Part shown: in pieces, positions 29,111 to 39,672 of the stretch | Layout: the number at the start of each line of letters is the position of its first letter | Position numbering within the stretch: the stretch's first letter is position 1 | DNA from: Haemophilus parainfluenzae | GTDB lineage: Bacteria > Pseudomonadota > Gammaproteobacteria > Enterobacterales > Pasteurellaceae | Direction: 5' to 3' | Assembly: GCF_003253005.1 (NCBI RefSeq) | Contig: NZ_QEPZ01000002.1 | Span: 124,001-188,000, forward strand | DNA: 64,000 nt | Program-made: the position numbers and the translations under genes | The notes under the pieces: generated by a model | What the model saw: only the letters and a program-made list of their open reading frames with translations | What the model was told of the DNA's origin: nothing | Database searches by the model: none

Positions 29111-30586
29111 ATGAATTCTGTTGAATTATTAATGAATGTTACGCCCAATGAAACCCGCGTTGCGTTGGTGGAAACGGGCGTTTTAAAAGAAGTTCATATT
29201 GAACGTCAAGCCAAACGTGGCATCGTGGGGAATATCTATAAAGGGCGAGTAACCCGTGTTTTACCAGGGATGCAATCTGCGTTTGTGGATATCGGTTTAG
29301 AAAAAGCTGCATTTTTGCATGCCTCCGATATTGTTTCACATACCGAGTGTGTGGATGTGAATGAACAAAAGCAATTCCGTGCAAAAAGCATTTCTGAACT
29401 CGTACGAGAAGGACAGGATATCGTGGTACAAGTGGTAAAAGATCCTTTGGGTACCAAAGGCGCAAGATTAACCACCGATATTACGTTGCCTTCTCGTTAT
29501 CTTGTCTTTATGCCAGAAAATAGCCATGTTGGTGTGTCGCAACGTATTGAAAGCGAAGAGGAACGCGCAAGATTAAAAGCGTTAGTTGAGCCTTTTTGTG
29601 ATGAATTAGGTGGTTTTATTATTAGAACGGCCACCGAAGGTGCAACGGAAGAGGAATTGCGTCAAGATGCAGAATTTTTAAAACGTTTATGGCGTAAAGT
29701 GCTTGAGCGTAAAGGCAAATATCCAACCCGTTCTAAAATTTATGGTGAGCCCGCATTACCACAACGTATTCTGCGTGATTTTATCGGTGCTAATTTAGAG
29801 AAAATTCATATTGATTCCAAACTTTGTTTTAACGAAGTGAAAGAATTTACCGATGAATTTATGCCGGAATTAAGTGAAAAATTAATGCTTTATACGGGCA
29901 GTCAGCCGATTTTTGATATTTATGGTGTAGAACGAGGCATTCAAAATGCACTTGAGAAACGGGTGAATTTAAAATCAGGCGGCTATCTCATTATTGAGCA
30001 AACCGAAGCCATGACGACCATTGATATCAATACGGGCGCATTCGTTGGTCATCGAAATTTAGATGAAACAATTTTTAACACCAATATTGAAGCCACTAAA
30101 GCCATTGCTCAGCAGTTACAACTGCGTAATTTAGGCGGTATTATCATTATTGATTTTATTGATATGCAAACCGATGAGCATCGCAATCGCGTGATTGAAT
30201 CCTTGGAAGAAGCCCTGTCAAAAGATCGCGTAAAAACGAATGTGAATGGTTTCACTCAACTTGGTTTAGTAGAAATGACCCGTAAACGCACACGCGAAAG
30301 TTTAGAGCATGTCTTATGTGATGAATGCCCAACTTGCCAAGGTCGTGGACGCGTGAAAACCGTCGAAACGGTATGTTATGAAATTATGCGTGAGATCATT
30401 CGCGTTAACCACTTATTCTCAAGTGAACAATTTGTGGTTTATGCATCTCCAGCCGTAGCGGATTATTTAATCAAAGAAGAATCGCACGGTTTATTGCCAG
30501 AGGTTGAAATGTTCATAAGCAAACAGGTTCAAGTTAAAACAGAGCAGTACTACAACCAAGAACAGTTTGATGTGGTGGTGATGTAA
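29111..30586 (+). CDS. rng: Ribonuclease G
   Basis: This 491-residue RNase E/G-family endoribonuclease has an S1 domain (about 35-130, GNIYKGRVTRVLPGMQSAFVDIG). It carries catalytic Asp305 (TTIDINTGAF) and Asp348 (IIIDFIDMQ), and the zinc-link CDECPTCQGRG. It matures the 16S rRNA 5' end and takes part in mRNA decay. It lacks the long C-terminal scaffold of RNase E, as expected. Downstream is only a degenerate uptake-signal hairpin (30595-30625) before an AT-rich orphan gene. Confidence 0.95.
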   Translation: MNSVELLMNVTPNETRVALVETGVLKEVHIERQAKRGIVGNIYKGRVTRVLPGMQSAFVDIGLEKAAFLHASDIVSHTECVDVNEQKQFRAKSISELVREGQDIVVQVVKDPLGTKGARLTTDITLPSRYLVFMPENSHVGVSQRIESEEERARLKALVEPFCDELGGFIIRTATEGATEEELRQDAEFLKRLWRKVLERKGKYPTRSKIYGEPALPQRILRDFIGANLEKIHIDSKLCFNEVKEFTDEFMPELSEKLMLYTGSQPIFDIYGVERGIQNALEKRVNLKSGGYLIIEQTEAMTTIDINTGAFVGHRNLDETIFNTNIEATKAIAQQLQLRNLGGIIIIDFIDMQTDEHRNRVIESLEEALSKDRVKTNVNGFTQLGLVEMTRKRTRESLEHVLCDECPTCQGRGRVKTVETVCYEIMREIIRVNHLFSSEQFVVYASPAVADYLIKEESHGLLPEVEMFISKQVQVKTEQYYNQEQFDVVVM

Positions 30587-30700
30587 AAGACAAAAGTTCG
30601 GTCAAATTTGACAGCGATTTTTATAGCTAAATAAGGTTAACTTATTTAAAAAATTATCAATAAAAATAGACTTTTAATATAATATTTAATTGGAGATTAT

Positions 30701-31594
30701 GTGGATTATCTTGATTGGTATCATGAATATGGCTATTGTGAAAATTATGTTTTGCCTTTTTATATAAAACAAGACTGTGGTAATTTGTTTTTCGCAGGAA
30801 CATTAACTCTTGTATATTATAAAGAAAGACCTTACTTTATCACTGCTTCTCACTGTATTCATGATTCTTATGATTATAAAAAAAACGGGGTTTTTCTTAT
30901 AAGTAAACATGGTGATATAAATATCAGTGAGTATATTAAGGGTTTATACAGATATTCTGAATATGACATTCTGATTATGGATGTTAAAATTATTATTTCA
31001 GATCATGAATATATTGTTATAGATGAGCGGTTAGGGAGCGGATCTGATATTGATTTTCTTTATATTGTAGGATATCCAGTGAAGAAATCACCAAAAGTAA
31101 TTCATAAAACTATAAATGTAAAAGATTTATATAATAGTAAACTTACTACACAATCAATAGATGGTCATGAAAAAGAACGTTCGTCAATTAATCAGTCGCT
31201 TATTTTAATTTCAAAATTTGAAGAATATAATGATAGACATATAATTTCTTATAACGATTTGTCGAATGCAGAGTATTTTTACGACGGAAAAAAAGAAAAA
31301 GGATATTCTCCAAAAGGAATGAGTGGGGGAGCAATATTTTATGCAGATAAAAAGGAATATTCCTATTCTATAGGTGGTTATGATAATGAAAAAAAGGAAT
31401 TCAAAAAACAGAAAGAAATTAACCTTCATTTTGCAGGGATACTTATTAAACATCAAAATGAGAAGATGCTTATCGGTGTTAGTAGAGATAAGATTATATC
31501 TTTGTTAGATAAAACTATTTTGGACATTCTAAATAAAGAATACGGGAATGTTCTAGCATATTTTGAATATGGAAAATCACTACTAATTTCATAA
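30701..31594 (+). CDS. Orphan trypsin-like serine protease domain protein
   Basis: This 297-residue protein starts at GTG, 6 bp after GGAG. A plausible catalytic triad is visible: His51 in FITASHCIH, Asp89 in YDILIMDV and Ser208 in GMSGGA, in the order and spacing of trypsin/Do-type peptidases. There is no signal peptide or transmembrane segment, so it may act in the cytoplasm. It is much richer in A/T, Lys, Tyr and Ile than its neighbours, contains no uptake-signal core, and sits alone between housekeeping genes, which suggests acquisition. A role in stress or phage defence is possible, but nothing here proves it. Confidence 0.75.
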   Translation: MDYLDWYHEYGYCENYVLPFYIKQDCGNLFFAGTLTLVYYKERPYFITASHCIHDSYDYKKNGVFLISKHGDINISEYIKGLYRYSEYDILIMDVKIIISDHEYIVIDERLGSGSDIDFLYIVGYPVKKSPKVIHKTINVKDLYNSKLTTQSIDGHEKERSSINQSLILISKFEEYNDRHIISYNDLSNAEYFYDGKKEKGYSPKGMSGGAIFYADKKEYSYSIGGYDNEKKEFKKQKEINLHFAGILIKHQNEKMLIGVSRDKIISLLDKTILDILNKEYGNVLAYFEYGKSLLIS

Positions 31595-31696
31595 TTTTTG
31601 AGGGGGAAGATAGATAATACTTTTAATATTGTCATAGATTTTCTCCCTTTTGCAACTGTAAACAGCTAAAAGAAACTTGTATGGTTTTTCCTTTAA

Positions 31697-33094
31697 CTAT
31701 TTCAATCTTTCTAACTGTTGAATAATGGTTTCATCAGGTTGTGATTGGATTTTTCGCATACGTATAAAGAGTAAAGCGGCAGCAATAGTTAATGCAATGA
31801 TAAACGCAACCCAGAAACCTTTTGCACCGATGCTTGGAACAATCCAATCCGTTCGGGAAAGAATATAACCAACAGGGATACCCACGCCCCAATAAGCAAG
31901 TAACGTGATATAAAGGATAATTTTAGTGTCTTTATAGCCACGTAAAATACCGCTCACGACGACTTGCACTGAATCTGAAAATTGATAAATCGCCGCCATC
32001 GCTAATAAGCTGCCTGAAAGGGCAATAACTGTGGTATTATCACCCACAATTAATGCGGCTATTTCTGCACTAAATACCCAAATCACCAACGCCAATACAC
32101 TTGCCGCCATCAAACCAAGAATAATAGCGGCGTAAGCCATGATTTTGGCTTTTTGTGGTGCGTGATTACCGAGCTCTTGCGCCACTAAAATAGTTGCAGC
32201 CATGGCAATAGACATGGGGAACATAAAGGCTACGGCACTGGTGTTTAAGGCAATTTGGTGGCTAGCGACCACATCCGCACCTAATGGGGAAAGTAATAAA
32301 CTACTCAAGGCAAATAGTGACACTTCACTGCACAGCGCAATGGCAATAGGTAAACCAAGTGCGGTCAATTTTTTCAGTGTTTTGATGTCAGGCTTTTCAA
32401 TAATCTTTTCAAAGACTTTTAAACTACGTTCATTATAGTTTTTGGTCGAATAGGTAATCATCAAAATTGCCATCGCCCAGTTGACAATAGCCGTTGCCAC
32501 ACCACAACCGACACCGCCCAGTGCAGGTGCACCAAATTTGCCGTAAATAAACATATAATTCAGTGGAATGTTCAGCATTAACCCCATGAAGGTAATTACC
32601 ATAGCGGGTTTTGTTTTGGCAATGCCATCATTCAAACAGCGGAAATTAATCAGCAATAAATAGGCAGGTAAGCCCCACACCATCGCACGCAAATAATTCA
32701 TCGTCACATCTGCCATGTGGGCATCCATATTCATAAACTGTAATATGAAATCATTATGATAGATGATGAAAGCAAGGGGAATCATCACTAAAAATGAAAT
32801 CCAAAGGCCTTGTCTCACTTGGTGTGCAATACGATGGCGCTGCCCTGAACCATTTAAATAGGAAATTGTTGGTGGCAAGGCGAGTAATAATCCTTGTCCG
32901 AAAAGCACTAAAGGTAGCCAAATAGAGGCACCAATACCGACACCGCCAACATCAGCCGAGCTTACACGCCCCGCCATAATCACATCCACGGTGCCCATGC
33001 CAGTTTGAGCTAACTGGGCAAGCCCGATAGGTGTCGCAATTCGGATAAGTTTTTGAATATCAATGCGGTATTGAGAAAAAAGACGAGAATTCAT
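31697..33094 (-). CDS. norM: MATE-family multidrug efflux pump
   Basis: This 465-residue protein with 12 predicted transmembrane segments has the MATE signature near the N-terminus ([22 protein letters not shown]). It resembles H. influenzae HmrM/NorM, a sodium-driven exporter of cationic drugs. The open frame runs to 33178, but the start at ATG 33094 ([12 protein letters not shown]) is preferred: the longer form would overlap the divergent ribE promoter and has an atypical leader. An uptake core is internal. Confidence 0.9.
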   Translation of the reverse strand: MNSRLFSQYRIDIQKLIRIATPIGLAQLAQTGMGTVDVIMAGRVSSADVGGVGIGASIWLPLVLFGQGLLLALPPTISYLNGSGQRHRIAHQVRQGLWISFLVMIPLAFIIYHNDFILQFMNMDAHMADVTMNYLRAMVWGLPAYLLLINFRCLNDGIAKTKPAMVITFMGLMLNIPLNYMFIYGKFGAPALGGVGCGVATAIVNWAMAILMITYSTKNYNERSLKVFEKIIEKPDIKTLKKLTALGLPIAIALCSEVSLFALSSLLLSPLGADVVASHQIALNTSAVAFMFPMSIAMAATILVAQELGNHAPQKAKIMAYAAIILGLMAASVLALVIWVFSAEIAALIVGDNTTVIALSGSLLAMAAIYQFSDSVQVVVSGILRGYKDTKIILYITLLAYWGVGIPVGYILSRTDWIVPSIGAKGFWVAFIIALTIAAALLFIRMRKIQSQPDETIIQQLERLK

Positions 33095-33139
33095 AAAATT
33101 TGCTATAATATTGGAAAAATTTTTTATGAAGGAATAATA

Positions 33140-33751
33140 ATGTTTACAGGTATTGTACAGGGCATCGCCCAAATTCATGCAATCAAAGATAGCGATAATT
33201 TTAGAACACAGATCGTAAAATTACCAGCTGAAATGCGAAAAGGTCTAGCAATCGGTGCATCAGTGGCGAATAATGGCGTGTGCTTAACGGTGACTGAAAT
33301 TCATGACGATCTTGTGAGCTTTGACTTAATGCAAGAAACCTTGCGTATCACCAATCTTGGCAACTTAAAAGCAGGAGATTTTGTCAATATCGAACGCGCG
33401 ATGCAAATGGGCGCTGAAATTGGCGGGCATATTTTATCTGGTCACGTTTATTGTACCGCAAGCGTTTCACAGATTATTGAAAGCGAAAACAATCGTCAGG
33501 TTTGGTTTAAATTACCTACTAAAGACGTGATGAAATATATACTCACCAAAGGATTTATCGCGATTGACGGCATCAGTCTTACTATCGGTGAAGTGAAAGA
33601 CGATGAATTCTGCGTGAATTTAATTCCTGAAACTTTACACCGAACACTTATAGGTAAACGCCAAATTGGTGATTTAGTGAATATTGAAATTGATCCGCAA
33701 ACACAAGCGATTGTGGATACAGTGGAACGATATTTAGCAGCTAAAGCTTAG
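33140..33751 (+). CDS. ribE: Riboflavin synthase
   Basis: This 203-residue protein starts at the conserved MFTGIVQG (ATG 33140, preceded by AAGGAA); an upstream extension to 33053 is not coding-like. It has the two-fold repeat of the alpha subunit: each half carries a GVCLTV or GISLTI-type loop and an IGGHILSGH segment. It converts two lumazines into riboflavin. No FMN riboswitch is visible in the 45 bp between it and divergent norM. Confidence 0.94.
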   Translation: MFTGIVQGIAQIHAIKDSDNFRTQIVKLPAEMRKGLAIGASVANNGVCLTVTEIHDDLVSFDLMQETLRITNLGNLKAGDFVNIERAMQMGAEIGGHILSGHVYCTASVSQIIESENNRQVWFKLPTKDVMKYILTKGFIAIDGISLTIGEVKDDEFCVNLIPETLHRTLIGKRQIGDLVNIEIDPQTQAIVDTVERYLAAKA

Positions 33752-33766
33752 TTGGAATGAAAAAAG

Positions 33767-33807
33767 TGCGGTAGAAAACAATGTTGTTTTTTACCGCACT
33801 TTTTATT
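33767..33807. terminator. Bidirectional terminator made of two inverted uptake signals
   Basis: AAAAAAGTGCGGTA and TACCGCACTTTTT, both with complete cores, face each other around a short loop between convergent ribE and dedA. Confidence 0.85.
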
Positions 33808-33820
33808 GGATTGTATGAGA

Positions 33821-34429
33821 TTAGTTAACTTTAGATTTCTTCGCTTTTTTCCATTTCCAGAATAAGAAAACCGCTAATGTGCCAACAAGGATATAAATTA
33901 CAAGCTGACCTTTTTGAATTTGTTCGTGTAACCAATCTAAGTTTTTTGCACCAAATTCGCCAAGATAAACCCAAATTGGTACGGAAATAATGGCAGCACA
34001 GAAATCAATTAATACAAAGCGAGTGTAGCTGACACGGCGGGTGATGCCTGAAACCATATAAATTGGTGCGCGTAATCCTGGAAGGAAACGAGCTACAAAT
34101 AAAACACGGTTGCCGTATTGGGCAAATTTTTCACGCACCATTTTGAGGCGCTCTAATGTTACAATTTTACGCATTGGTCGGAAACGTAAAATTCGGGTGC
34201 CGTAAATGCGACCAAGCCAGTACATGGTTGAGTCACCGGCAAGTACACCAATCATACTCACGACTAACATCAAGTGGGAATTGACGCTTTCAGGATAGAG
34301 GCCAGCGATTACACCGCCGGAGACAAGCGTGATATCTTCTGGAATAGGTACACCAAAGCCACAAATAATAAGAACAAATAGCACCGCCCAATAACCGTAA
34401 TCGGTAAAAAAGCTGATAAGAAATTCCAT
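33821..34429 (-). CDS. DedA-family membrane protein
   Basis: This 202-residue protein with about five hydrophobic segments has the DedA/VTT pattern: FGVPIPEDITLVSGG near residue 25, the conserved arginine segment RFLPGLRAPIYMVSG (about 113-127) and a late FGAKN. DedA proteins flip lipids such as undecaprenyl phosphate or phosphatidylethanolamine and maintain membrane potential. The paralogue cannot be settled; it is nearest to the YohD type by length. Confidence 0.85.
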   Translation of the reverse strand: MEFLISFFTDYGYWAVLFVLIICGFGVPIPEDITLVSGGVIAGLYPESVNSHLMLVVSMIGVLAGDSTMYWLGRIYGTRILRFRPMRKIVTLERLKMVREKFAQYGNRVLFVARFLPGLRAPIYMVSGITRRVSYTRFVLIDFCAAIISVPIWVYLGEFGAKNLDWLHEQIQKGQLVIYILVGTLAVFLFWKWKKAKKSKVN

Positions 34430-34530
34430 TTGAAACCCACTTACAATCAGTTAGTTAAAATTAATTAAAAATTGGGGCTTATTTTAATCGCTTTGCCTTG
34501 AAAAGCCTAGAAAAAATTTGCTGTGTAAAT

Positions 34531-34559
34531 TTGCATTGTGGGGCTGAATATTTTATAAT
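34531..34559 (+). promoter_or_regulatory. Promoter of rplY
   Basis: TTGCAT (34531-34536), 17-bp spacer and perfect TATAAT (34554-34559). The predicted start near 34566 gives a 90-nt leader. Confidence 0.65.
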
Positions 34560-34565
34560 CCGTCG

Positions 34566-34655
34566 CTCTCAAAGTTTGTCTTTGAGCAAATTTAGGAAAA
34601 TTGCTGGGTCGCCTGCAATTTTTTATTTTAAACTTTTAATCAAGAGAACATTAAA
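34566..34655 (+). promoter_or_regulatory. Structured rplY leader with terminator-like hairpin
   Basis: The leader opens with a 7-bp hairpin CTCAAAG/CTTTGAG (34568-34586). A second hairpin, AATTGC-T-GG/CC-T-GCAATT (34599-34620), runs straight into TTTTATTTT and looks like an intrinsic terminator placed before the gene. In E. coli, L25 regulates its own mRNA, so feedback through this leader is plausible, with attenuation as one possible mechanism. Confidence 0.5.
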
Positions 34656-34943
34656 ATGGCATTTAAATTTAACGCTGAAGTTCGTCAAGCGCAAGGTAAG
34701 GGTGCGAGCCGCCGCCTGCGTCACAACGGTCAAATCCCTGCAATCATTTATGGTGGCAGCGAAGCGCCTGTTTCAATCATCTTAAATCACGATGAATTAA
34801 ACAACGCACAAGTTCACGATTCTTTCTATAGCGATGTAATCACTTTAGTGGTTGAAGGTAAAGAAGTTGCAGTGAAAGTTCAAGCAATGCAACGTCACCC
34901 ATTCAAACCAAAATTGGTTCACATTGACTTCAAACGTGCTTAA
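34656..34943 (+). CDS. rplY: 50S ribosomal protein L25
   Basis: This 95-residue protein is the short L25 form (no CTC domain) typical of enterics and Pasteurellaceae. It begins [22 protein letters not shown] and has the 5S rRNA-binding IPAIIYGG loop. It binds loop E of 5S rRNA. It is monocistronic, with a strong promoter, a structured leader and a strong terminator. Confidence 0.97.
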   Translation: MAFKFNAEVRQAQGKGASRRLRHNGQIPAIIYGGSEAPVSIILNHDELNNAQVHDSFYSDVITLVVEGKEVAVKVQAMQRHPFKPKLVHIDFKRA

Positions 34944-34961
34944 TTTTTAGCTTGTGATAAG

Positions 34962-34998
34962 AACACCAATAATGATGAGTTATTGGTGTTTTTTTCTT
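34962..34998 (+). terminator. Terminator of rplY
   Basis: AACACCAATAA/TTATTGGTGTT 11-bp stem followed by TTTTTTCTTTT. Confidence 0.9.
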
Positions 34999-35047
34999 TT
35001 CGGGCAAAGTGCGGTCAAATTTGAAATCGTTTTAGGAGTATTTTCCA

Positions 35048-35842
35048 ATGAAGATAGCCTTAGGCATTGAATATAACGGAAAACAGTATTGTGGTTGGCA
35101 GCGACAAGAGAAAGTGCGTAGCGTACAAGAAGAATTAGAAAAAGCGTTATCTTTCGTGGCAAATGAAAAAATTGAAGTGTTTTGTGCGGGCAGAACAGAT
35201 TCTGGTGTGCATGGTACAGGACAAGTGGTGCATTTTGAAACCACAGCAGTTCGCCCTGAAAAAGCTTGGGCATTTGGTACCAATGCGAATTTACCCGATG
35301 ATATTTCAGTGAGTTGGGCAAAAGTAGTGGATGATGAATTTCATGCCCGTTTTTCGGCAACCGCGCGTCGCTATCGTTATATTTTGTATTGTAATAAATT
35401 ACGTTCAGCCATTTTGCCAGAAGGGATTACCCATTGCCATTTAGATTTAGACGAAAAGAAAATGCACCAAGCGGGGCAGTTTTTATTGGGCGAAAATGAT
35501 TTCTCCTCTTTCCGTGCGGCACAATGTCAATCGAATACCCCTTGGCGAAATGTGCATCATTTAAATGTGGTGCGAAAAGGTCAGTACATTATTGTGGATA
35601 TTCAAGCTAATGCTTTTGTGCATCATATGGTACGCAATATTGTGGGAAGCTTGATAGAAGTCGGCGCAGGCAATCAATCTGTTGAGTGGATAAAATGGTT
35701 GTTAGAGCAAAAAGATCGTAAATTAGCCGCTCCAACAGCGAAACCCGAAGGCTTATATTTAGTGAATGTCATTTACCCTGAAAAATTTGCGATTCCACAG
35801 AAAAATTTAGGGCCATTGTTTTTAGAAGATAATCTCATCTGA
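35048..35842 (+). CDS. truA: tRNA pseudouridine(38-40) synthase
   Basis: This 264-residue TruA has the catalytic Asp in [18 protein letters not shown] (near residue 60), the RRYRYILY segment and [19 protein letters not shown]. It converts U38-U40 of tRNA anticodon arms to pseudouridine. An uptake core lies upstream (about 35006), and TAGGAG precedes the start. accD follows after 65 bp. Confidence 0.96.
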   Translation: MKIALGIEYNGKQYCGWQRQEKVRSVQEELEKALSFVANEKIEVFCAGRTDSGVHGTGQVVHFETTAVRPEKAWAFGTNANLPDDISVSWAKVVDDEFHARFSATARRYRYILYCNKLRSAILPEGITHCHLDLDEKKMHQAGQFLLGENDFSSFRAAQCQSNTPWRNVHHLNVVRKGQYIIVDIQANAFVHHMVRNIVGSLIEVGAGNQSVEWIKWLLEQKDRKLAAPTAKPEGLYLVNVIYPEKFAIPQKNLGPLFLEDNLI

Positions 35843-35907
35843 CTAGCAAATTTCGTTAAATTATGATTAAATACGCAAACTTTTCTAGTTAATAAAAAAG
35901 GTAAAAA

Positions 35908-36798
35908 ATGAGCTGGATTGATAGAATTTTTAGCAAAGGAACCTCTTCCTCTGCATCACGTAAAGCCAACGTACCAGAAGGGGTTTGGACAAAATGTACC
36001 TCTTGTGAACAAGTTCTTTACGGTGAAGAAGTAAAACGTAATTTATATGTTTGTCCAAAATGCGGCCATCATATGCGCATTGATGCTCGTGAGCGCCTTT
36101 TAGCCTTATTAGATGAGGGTTCAAGCCAAGAATTGTCGGCTGATTTAGAACCAAAAGATATTCTTAAATTTAAAGATTTAAAAAAATATAAAGATCGTAT
36201 TACTGCTGCACAAAAAGAAACCGGTGAAAAAGATGCATTAATCACAATGACGGGTACACTTTACAACATGCCTGTAGTCGTTGCCGCATCTAACTTCAGT
36301 TTCATGGGCGGTTCAATGGGCTCTGTTGTGGGTGCAAAATTTGTGAAAGCGGCAGAAAAAGCAATGGAATTAAATTGTCCGTTCGTTTGTTTCTCTGCAA
36401 GTGGTGGTGCGCGTATGCAAGAAGCACTTTTCTCCTTAATGCAAATGGCAAAAACCAGTGCTGTCTTAGCAAAAATGCGTGAAAAAGGTGTGCCGTTTAT
36501 TTCTGTATTAACTGACCCAACATTAGGTGGGGTGTCTGCAAGTTTTGCGATGTTAGGTGATGTGAATATTGCTGAGCCAAAAGCATTAATCGGTTTTGCA
36601 GGCCCACGTGTTATCGAACAAACCGTACGTGAAAAATTACCGGAAGGCTTCCAACGTAGTGAATTCTTACTCGAGAAAGGGGCGATTGATATGATCGTGA
36701 AACGTTCAGAAATGCGTTCAACCCTTGGAAACCTTTTAAGCAAACTCACCAATCAACCTTCACCCTTTGTTGAAGTAGAAGTTGTTGAACATGAGTAA
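35908..36798 (+). CDS. accD: Acetyl-CoA carboxylase carboxyltransferase beta subunit
   Basis: This 296-residue protein has an N-terminal four-cysteine zinc ribbon (CTSCEQ and CPKCGHH, about residues 28-52) and a crotonase-like carboxyltransferase domain ([22 protein letters not shown]). With AccA it moves the carboxyl group from biotin to acetyl-CoA, starting fatty-acid synthesis. It overlaps folC by 8 bp, the same pairing as in E. coli and H. influenzae. Confidence 0.96.
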   Translation: MSWIDRIFSKGTSSSASRKANVPEGVWTKCTSCEQVLYGEEVKRNLYVCPKCGHHMRIDARERLLALLDEGSSQELSADLEPKDILKFKDLKKYKDRITAAQKETGEKDALITMTGTLYNMPVVVAASNFSFMGGSMGSVVGAKFVKAAEKAMELNCPFVCFSASGGARMQEALFSLMQMAKTSAVLAKMREKGVPFISVLTDPTLGGVSASFAMLGDVNIAEPKALIGFAGPRVIEQTVREKLPEGFQRSEFLLEKGAIDMIVKRSEMRSTLGNLLSKLTNQPSPFVEVEVVEHE

Positions 36799-38107
36799 TA
36801 CAATGAATTTAAAAGCCACTTCGCCACTCGCTGAGTGGCTTTCTTATTTGGAAAATAGTCACTTTAAAGCTATTGATTTAGGGCTGGATCGTATTAAATC
36901 CGTGGCAGAAGAATTAGATCTTTTGAATCTCGCACCTTATGTGATCACGGTGGGGGGCACAAATGGTAAAGGCACGACTTGTCGTTTGCTTGAAACTATT
37001 TTGTTAAATCACGGCTTGCGTGTGGGGGTATATTCCTCACCTCATTTATTGCGTTATAACGAACGTGTTCGTATTCAAAATCAAGACTTGCCAGATGAAA
37101 TGCATACCGCTTCTTTTGATTTTATTGAAAAACATAAAACGCAGTCCCTCACTTATTTTGAATTTAGCACCTTATCAGCTTTGCATTTATTCAAACAAGC
37201 AAAACTTGATGTGGTGATTTTAGAAGTAGGGCTTGGTGGGCGTTTGGATGCAACGAATATTGTCGATAATGATCTGGCGGTTATCACCAGTATTGATATT
37301 GATCATACAGATTTTCTTGGTTCAACTCGCGAAGAAATTAGCTTTGAAAAAGCGGGGATTTTCCGTGCGAATAAACCGGTTGTAATTGGCGAACCAAATG
37401 TTCCGCAACCTATGTTAGAACAAGCGGAGAAATTACATTGCCATGTTTCACGCCGAGATGTCACTTGGTCGTTTAAAGCTAATGAGCAAACTTGGATGTG
37501 GCAGAGTAATAAAGTGCGGTTAGAAAATCTGCCATTTTGCCAAATTCCATTAGCTAATGCGGCAACCGCTTTGGCTGCTGTTGAACAGCTGCCTTTTGAT
37601 ATTTCTGTCGATACCATTAAACGTTCATTAATTGAAGTGGGATTGGTGGGTCGTTTCCAGCAATTGAAAGGTAATCAATTAGAAAAGCTAGCAGAACACT
37701 TGAATGTATCCTATTCACAGTTGCCAAAAGTGATCATCGATGTTGGGCATAATCCTCATGCGGCAAAATATTTAGCCGAAAAATTGACCGTACTTAAAAC
37801 ACAAATTTCAGGTCGAATCATTGCCGTTTGCGGAATGTTAAAAGATAAAGATGCCGAGTCGGTGTTTACCCAACTTACTTCCGTTATTGACCAATGGCAC
37901 TGTGTAACATTAGGCGGTTACCGTGGTCAATCGGGTGATGACTTAAATGCAAAATTAACAACAGTTTGTCCATCAGCAAAAAGTGTTTCTGAAGACTCTG
38001 TCATTGAAGGGATTCAAAGTGCGGTTAAAAATGTAGATAAAAATGACATTGTGCTGGTATTTGGATCTTTCCACACCGTAGGGGAATTTTTAGAATATTT
38101 AGCTTAA
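36791..38107 (+). CDS. folC: Dihydrofolate/folylpolyglutamate synthase
   Basis: This Mur-ligase-family enzyme of about 438 residues has the P-loop [15 protein letters not shown] (near residue 50), [16 protein letters not shown] and a C-terminal [12 protein letters not shown]. It adds glutamate to dihydropteroate and extends folate polyglutamate tails. The frame opens at TTG 36782; I favour ATG 36791, overlapping accD in ATGAGTAA. ATG 36803 (MNLKATSP) is also possible. It carries two internal uptake cores. Confidence 0.93.
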   Translation: MSNTMNLKATSPLAEWLSYLENSHFKAIDLGLDRIKSVAEELDLLNLAPYVITVGGTNGKGTTCRLLETILLNHGLRVGVYSSPHLLRYNERVRIQNQDLPDEMHTASFDFIEKHKTQSLTYFEFSTLSALHLFKQAKLDVVILEVGLGGRLDATNIVDNDLAVITSIDIDHTDFLGSTREEISFEKAGIFRANKPVVIGEPNVPQPMLEQAEKLHCHVSRRDVTWSFKANEQTWMWQSNKVRLENLPFCQIPLANAATALAAVEQLPFDISVDTIKRSLIEVGLVGRFQQLKGNQLEKLAEHLNVSYSQLPKVIIDVGHNPHAAKYLAEKLTVLKTQISGRIIAVCGMLKDKDAESVFTQLTSVIDQWHCVTLGGYRGQSGDDLNAKLTTVCPSAKSVSEDSVIEGIQSAVKNVDKNDIVLVFGSFHTVGEFLEYLA

Positions 38108-38117
38108 TGGATATAAT

Positions 38118-38146
38118 AAAGGCTGGTTTTGAGCAGCCTTTTGTTT
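38118..38146. terminator. Terminator of folC, possibly bidirectional
   Basis: AAGGCTG/CAGCCTT stem followed by TTGTTTTT, between convergent folC and yfcH. Confidence 0.65.
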
Positions 38147-39031
38147 TTAAAGTATTTTGTGAAAGTAATCACTTAATTCTGAGTATTGGAATGTAAATCC
38201 GCAATCTAACAAATGTTTTGGATAGGCATTTTGGCTATCTAAAAGAATGCAAGCACTCTCACCTAGAATAGTAGTTAATAAAAATTGAGGCACTTGAGCA
38301 AAACAAGGTCGATGTAATGCTTTACCTAATAGTTGGTTGAATCTCTTGTTTTTAACAGGATGTGGCGCAGTAAAATTAAATGCACCTTCACAATTATTAT
38401 GATCAAGTAAAAAGAGAAGTCCTTCTACCATATCCTCTAACGCAATCCAACTCCAATGTTGCTCACCATTCCCTAATTTTCCGCCTAATCCGAAGCGATA
38501 GAGCGGTAGAATTTTAGCAAAAGCCCCACCTTTTGGAGAAAGTACTAATCCGGTTCTCACTAAACAGACTCTTGTGTTGGCTTGCTTTGCTGCATTTTCC
38601 CAATCAATACAAAGCTGTGCGGTAAATTGAGTACTTGGATTTGTATTTTCAGTGATCTGCTCGTCACCGCAGTTTCCATAAACTCCAGTTGCAGAACCTG
38701 AAATCAGAGCTGGGGGATATTCACTTTGGTTAATGAGTTGAACAAGCTGCTGTGTTAAATCAATGCGACTATGACGCAGTTTTTCTTTTTGTTGAACCGT
38801 CCATTTTTTATTGAAGATTGGCTCACCGGCAAGATTAATAACCGCATCAAAGGTATTCAAGTCTTTGAGTGTTAAAAGTGCGGTCAAAAATTGAGGTGTT
38901 TTTTCAGAAAAAACAGCTTGGGCTTTTTCAATAGAGCGAGTTAATACTGTCACGGTATCGCCACGTGAAAGTAGCGCTTCAACTAAGGGTTTTCCAACGA
39001 ATCCCGTTCCGCCGGTCACTAAGATATTCAT
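38147..39031 (-). CDS. yfcH: TIGR01777-type NAD-dependent epimerase (YfcH-like)
   Basis: This 294-residue short-chain epimerase/dehydrogenase fold has the glycine loop [19 protein letters not shown] at the N-terminus, [12 protein letters not shown] and [15 protein letters not shown]1731 domain closes the C-terminus. The substrate is unknown. It overlaps argR by 4 bp (ATGA), so they form an argR-yfcH operon, as in H. influenzae. Confidence 0.88.
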   Translation of the reverse strand: MNILVTGGTGFVGKPLVEALLSRGDTVTVLTRSIEKAQAVFSEKTPQFLTALLTLKDLNTFDAVINLAGEPIFNKKWTVQQKEKLRHSRIDLTQQLVQLINQSEYPPALISGSATGVYGNCGDEQITENTNPSTQFTAQLCIDWENAAKQANTRVCLVRTGLVLSPKGGAFAKILPLYRFGLGGKLGNGEQHWSWIALEDMVEGLLFLLDHNNCEGAFNFTAPHPVKNKRFNQLLGKALHRPCFAQVPQFLLTTILGESACILLDSQNAYPKHLLDCGFTFQYSELSDYFHKIL

Positions 39032-39486
39032 GATAGATTACTTTCAAAAAGCATTTGAATTTGCTCTAGAAGTGATTTGATTGTTATGTCTTTTGTTGGT
39101 GTTACAAAAATGGTGTCATCTCCCGCAATCGTACCCAAAATGCCTTCAGGTTTACCAATGGAGTCCAATAAGCGGGCAATTAACTGTGCCGCACCGGGAG
39201 AGGTTTTAATGACGATAACGAAATCATTGTGATCAATATCCAAAACCAGATTTTTTAATGGGCTGCTAGTGGCGGGGACGCTTAATTCACTTGGTAAGCA
39301 ATACACCATTTCCATTTTCGTATTTCTTGCACGAACTGCACCAAATTTACTTAGCATGCGTGAAACTTTAGACTGGTTAATGCTTTGAAATCCTTGGTTT
39401 TTTAAGGCTTCAACAATTTCACTTTGAGAAGCAAATCGTTCTTGATTGAGCAGTTCTTTAAATGCTTTAGTTAATTGATCTGACAT
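39028..39486 (-). CDS. argR: Arginine repressor
   Basis: This 152-residue ArgR starts at ATG 39486 ([14 protein letters not shown]); the frame extends to 39525 without support. The N-terminal winged helix binds ARG boxes and the C-terminal domain ([26 protein letters not shown]) hexamerises and binds arginine. Overlapping ARG-box-like sequences directly upstream suggest autoregulation. mdh diverges, as in E. coli and H. influenzae. Confidence 0.94.
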   Translation of the reverse strand: MSDQLTKAFKELLNQERFASQSEIVEALKNQGFQSINQSKVSRMLSKFGAVRARNTKMEMVYCLPSELSVPATSSPLKNLVLDIDHNDFVIVIKTSPGAAQLIARLLDSIGKPEGILGTIAGDDTIFVTPTKDITIKSLLEQIQMLFESNLS

Positions 39487-39507
39487 AGATATTCTCATAT
39501 AGGGGAA

Positions 39508-39536
39508 TTTGCATAAGAATTGCATAAAAATTCATT
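39508..39536. promoter_or_regulatory. Overlapping ARG-box-like sites upstream of argR
   Basis: TTTGCATAAGAATTGCAT (39508-39525) and ATTGCATAAAAATTCATT (39519-39536) both resemble the consensus TGAAT-N4-ATTCA. They begin 21 bp before the argR start codon. They share the middle half-site instead of the usual 3-bp separation. Confidence 0.5.
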
Positions 39537-39672
39537 TTAGGCAATTAAAATAAACCTGTCATTTGAAAAGTTTGAACTAGATCGCATAATTGAATTTCTC
39601 TGTTTGTAATTTATTAATGAAAACTTTAAAATCCTACCTAGTTAGGATTAATTAATACATGAGGAGTATTTT

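Noticed and set aside
31595-31696. Possible terminator after the orphan protease (GGGGGAAGAT with ATTTTCTCCC)
   Set aside because: The loop is long, the pairing needs wobbles, and the T-run is short, so it was not listed as a feature.
33095-33178. Longer N-terminus of NorM (28 extra residues)
   Set aside because: The extension runs over the ribE start and has no MATE similarity; ATG 33094 matches the family.
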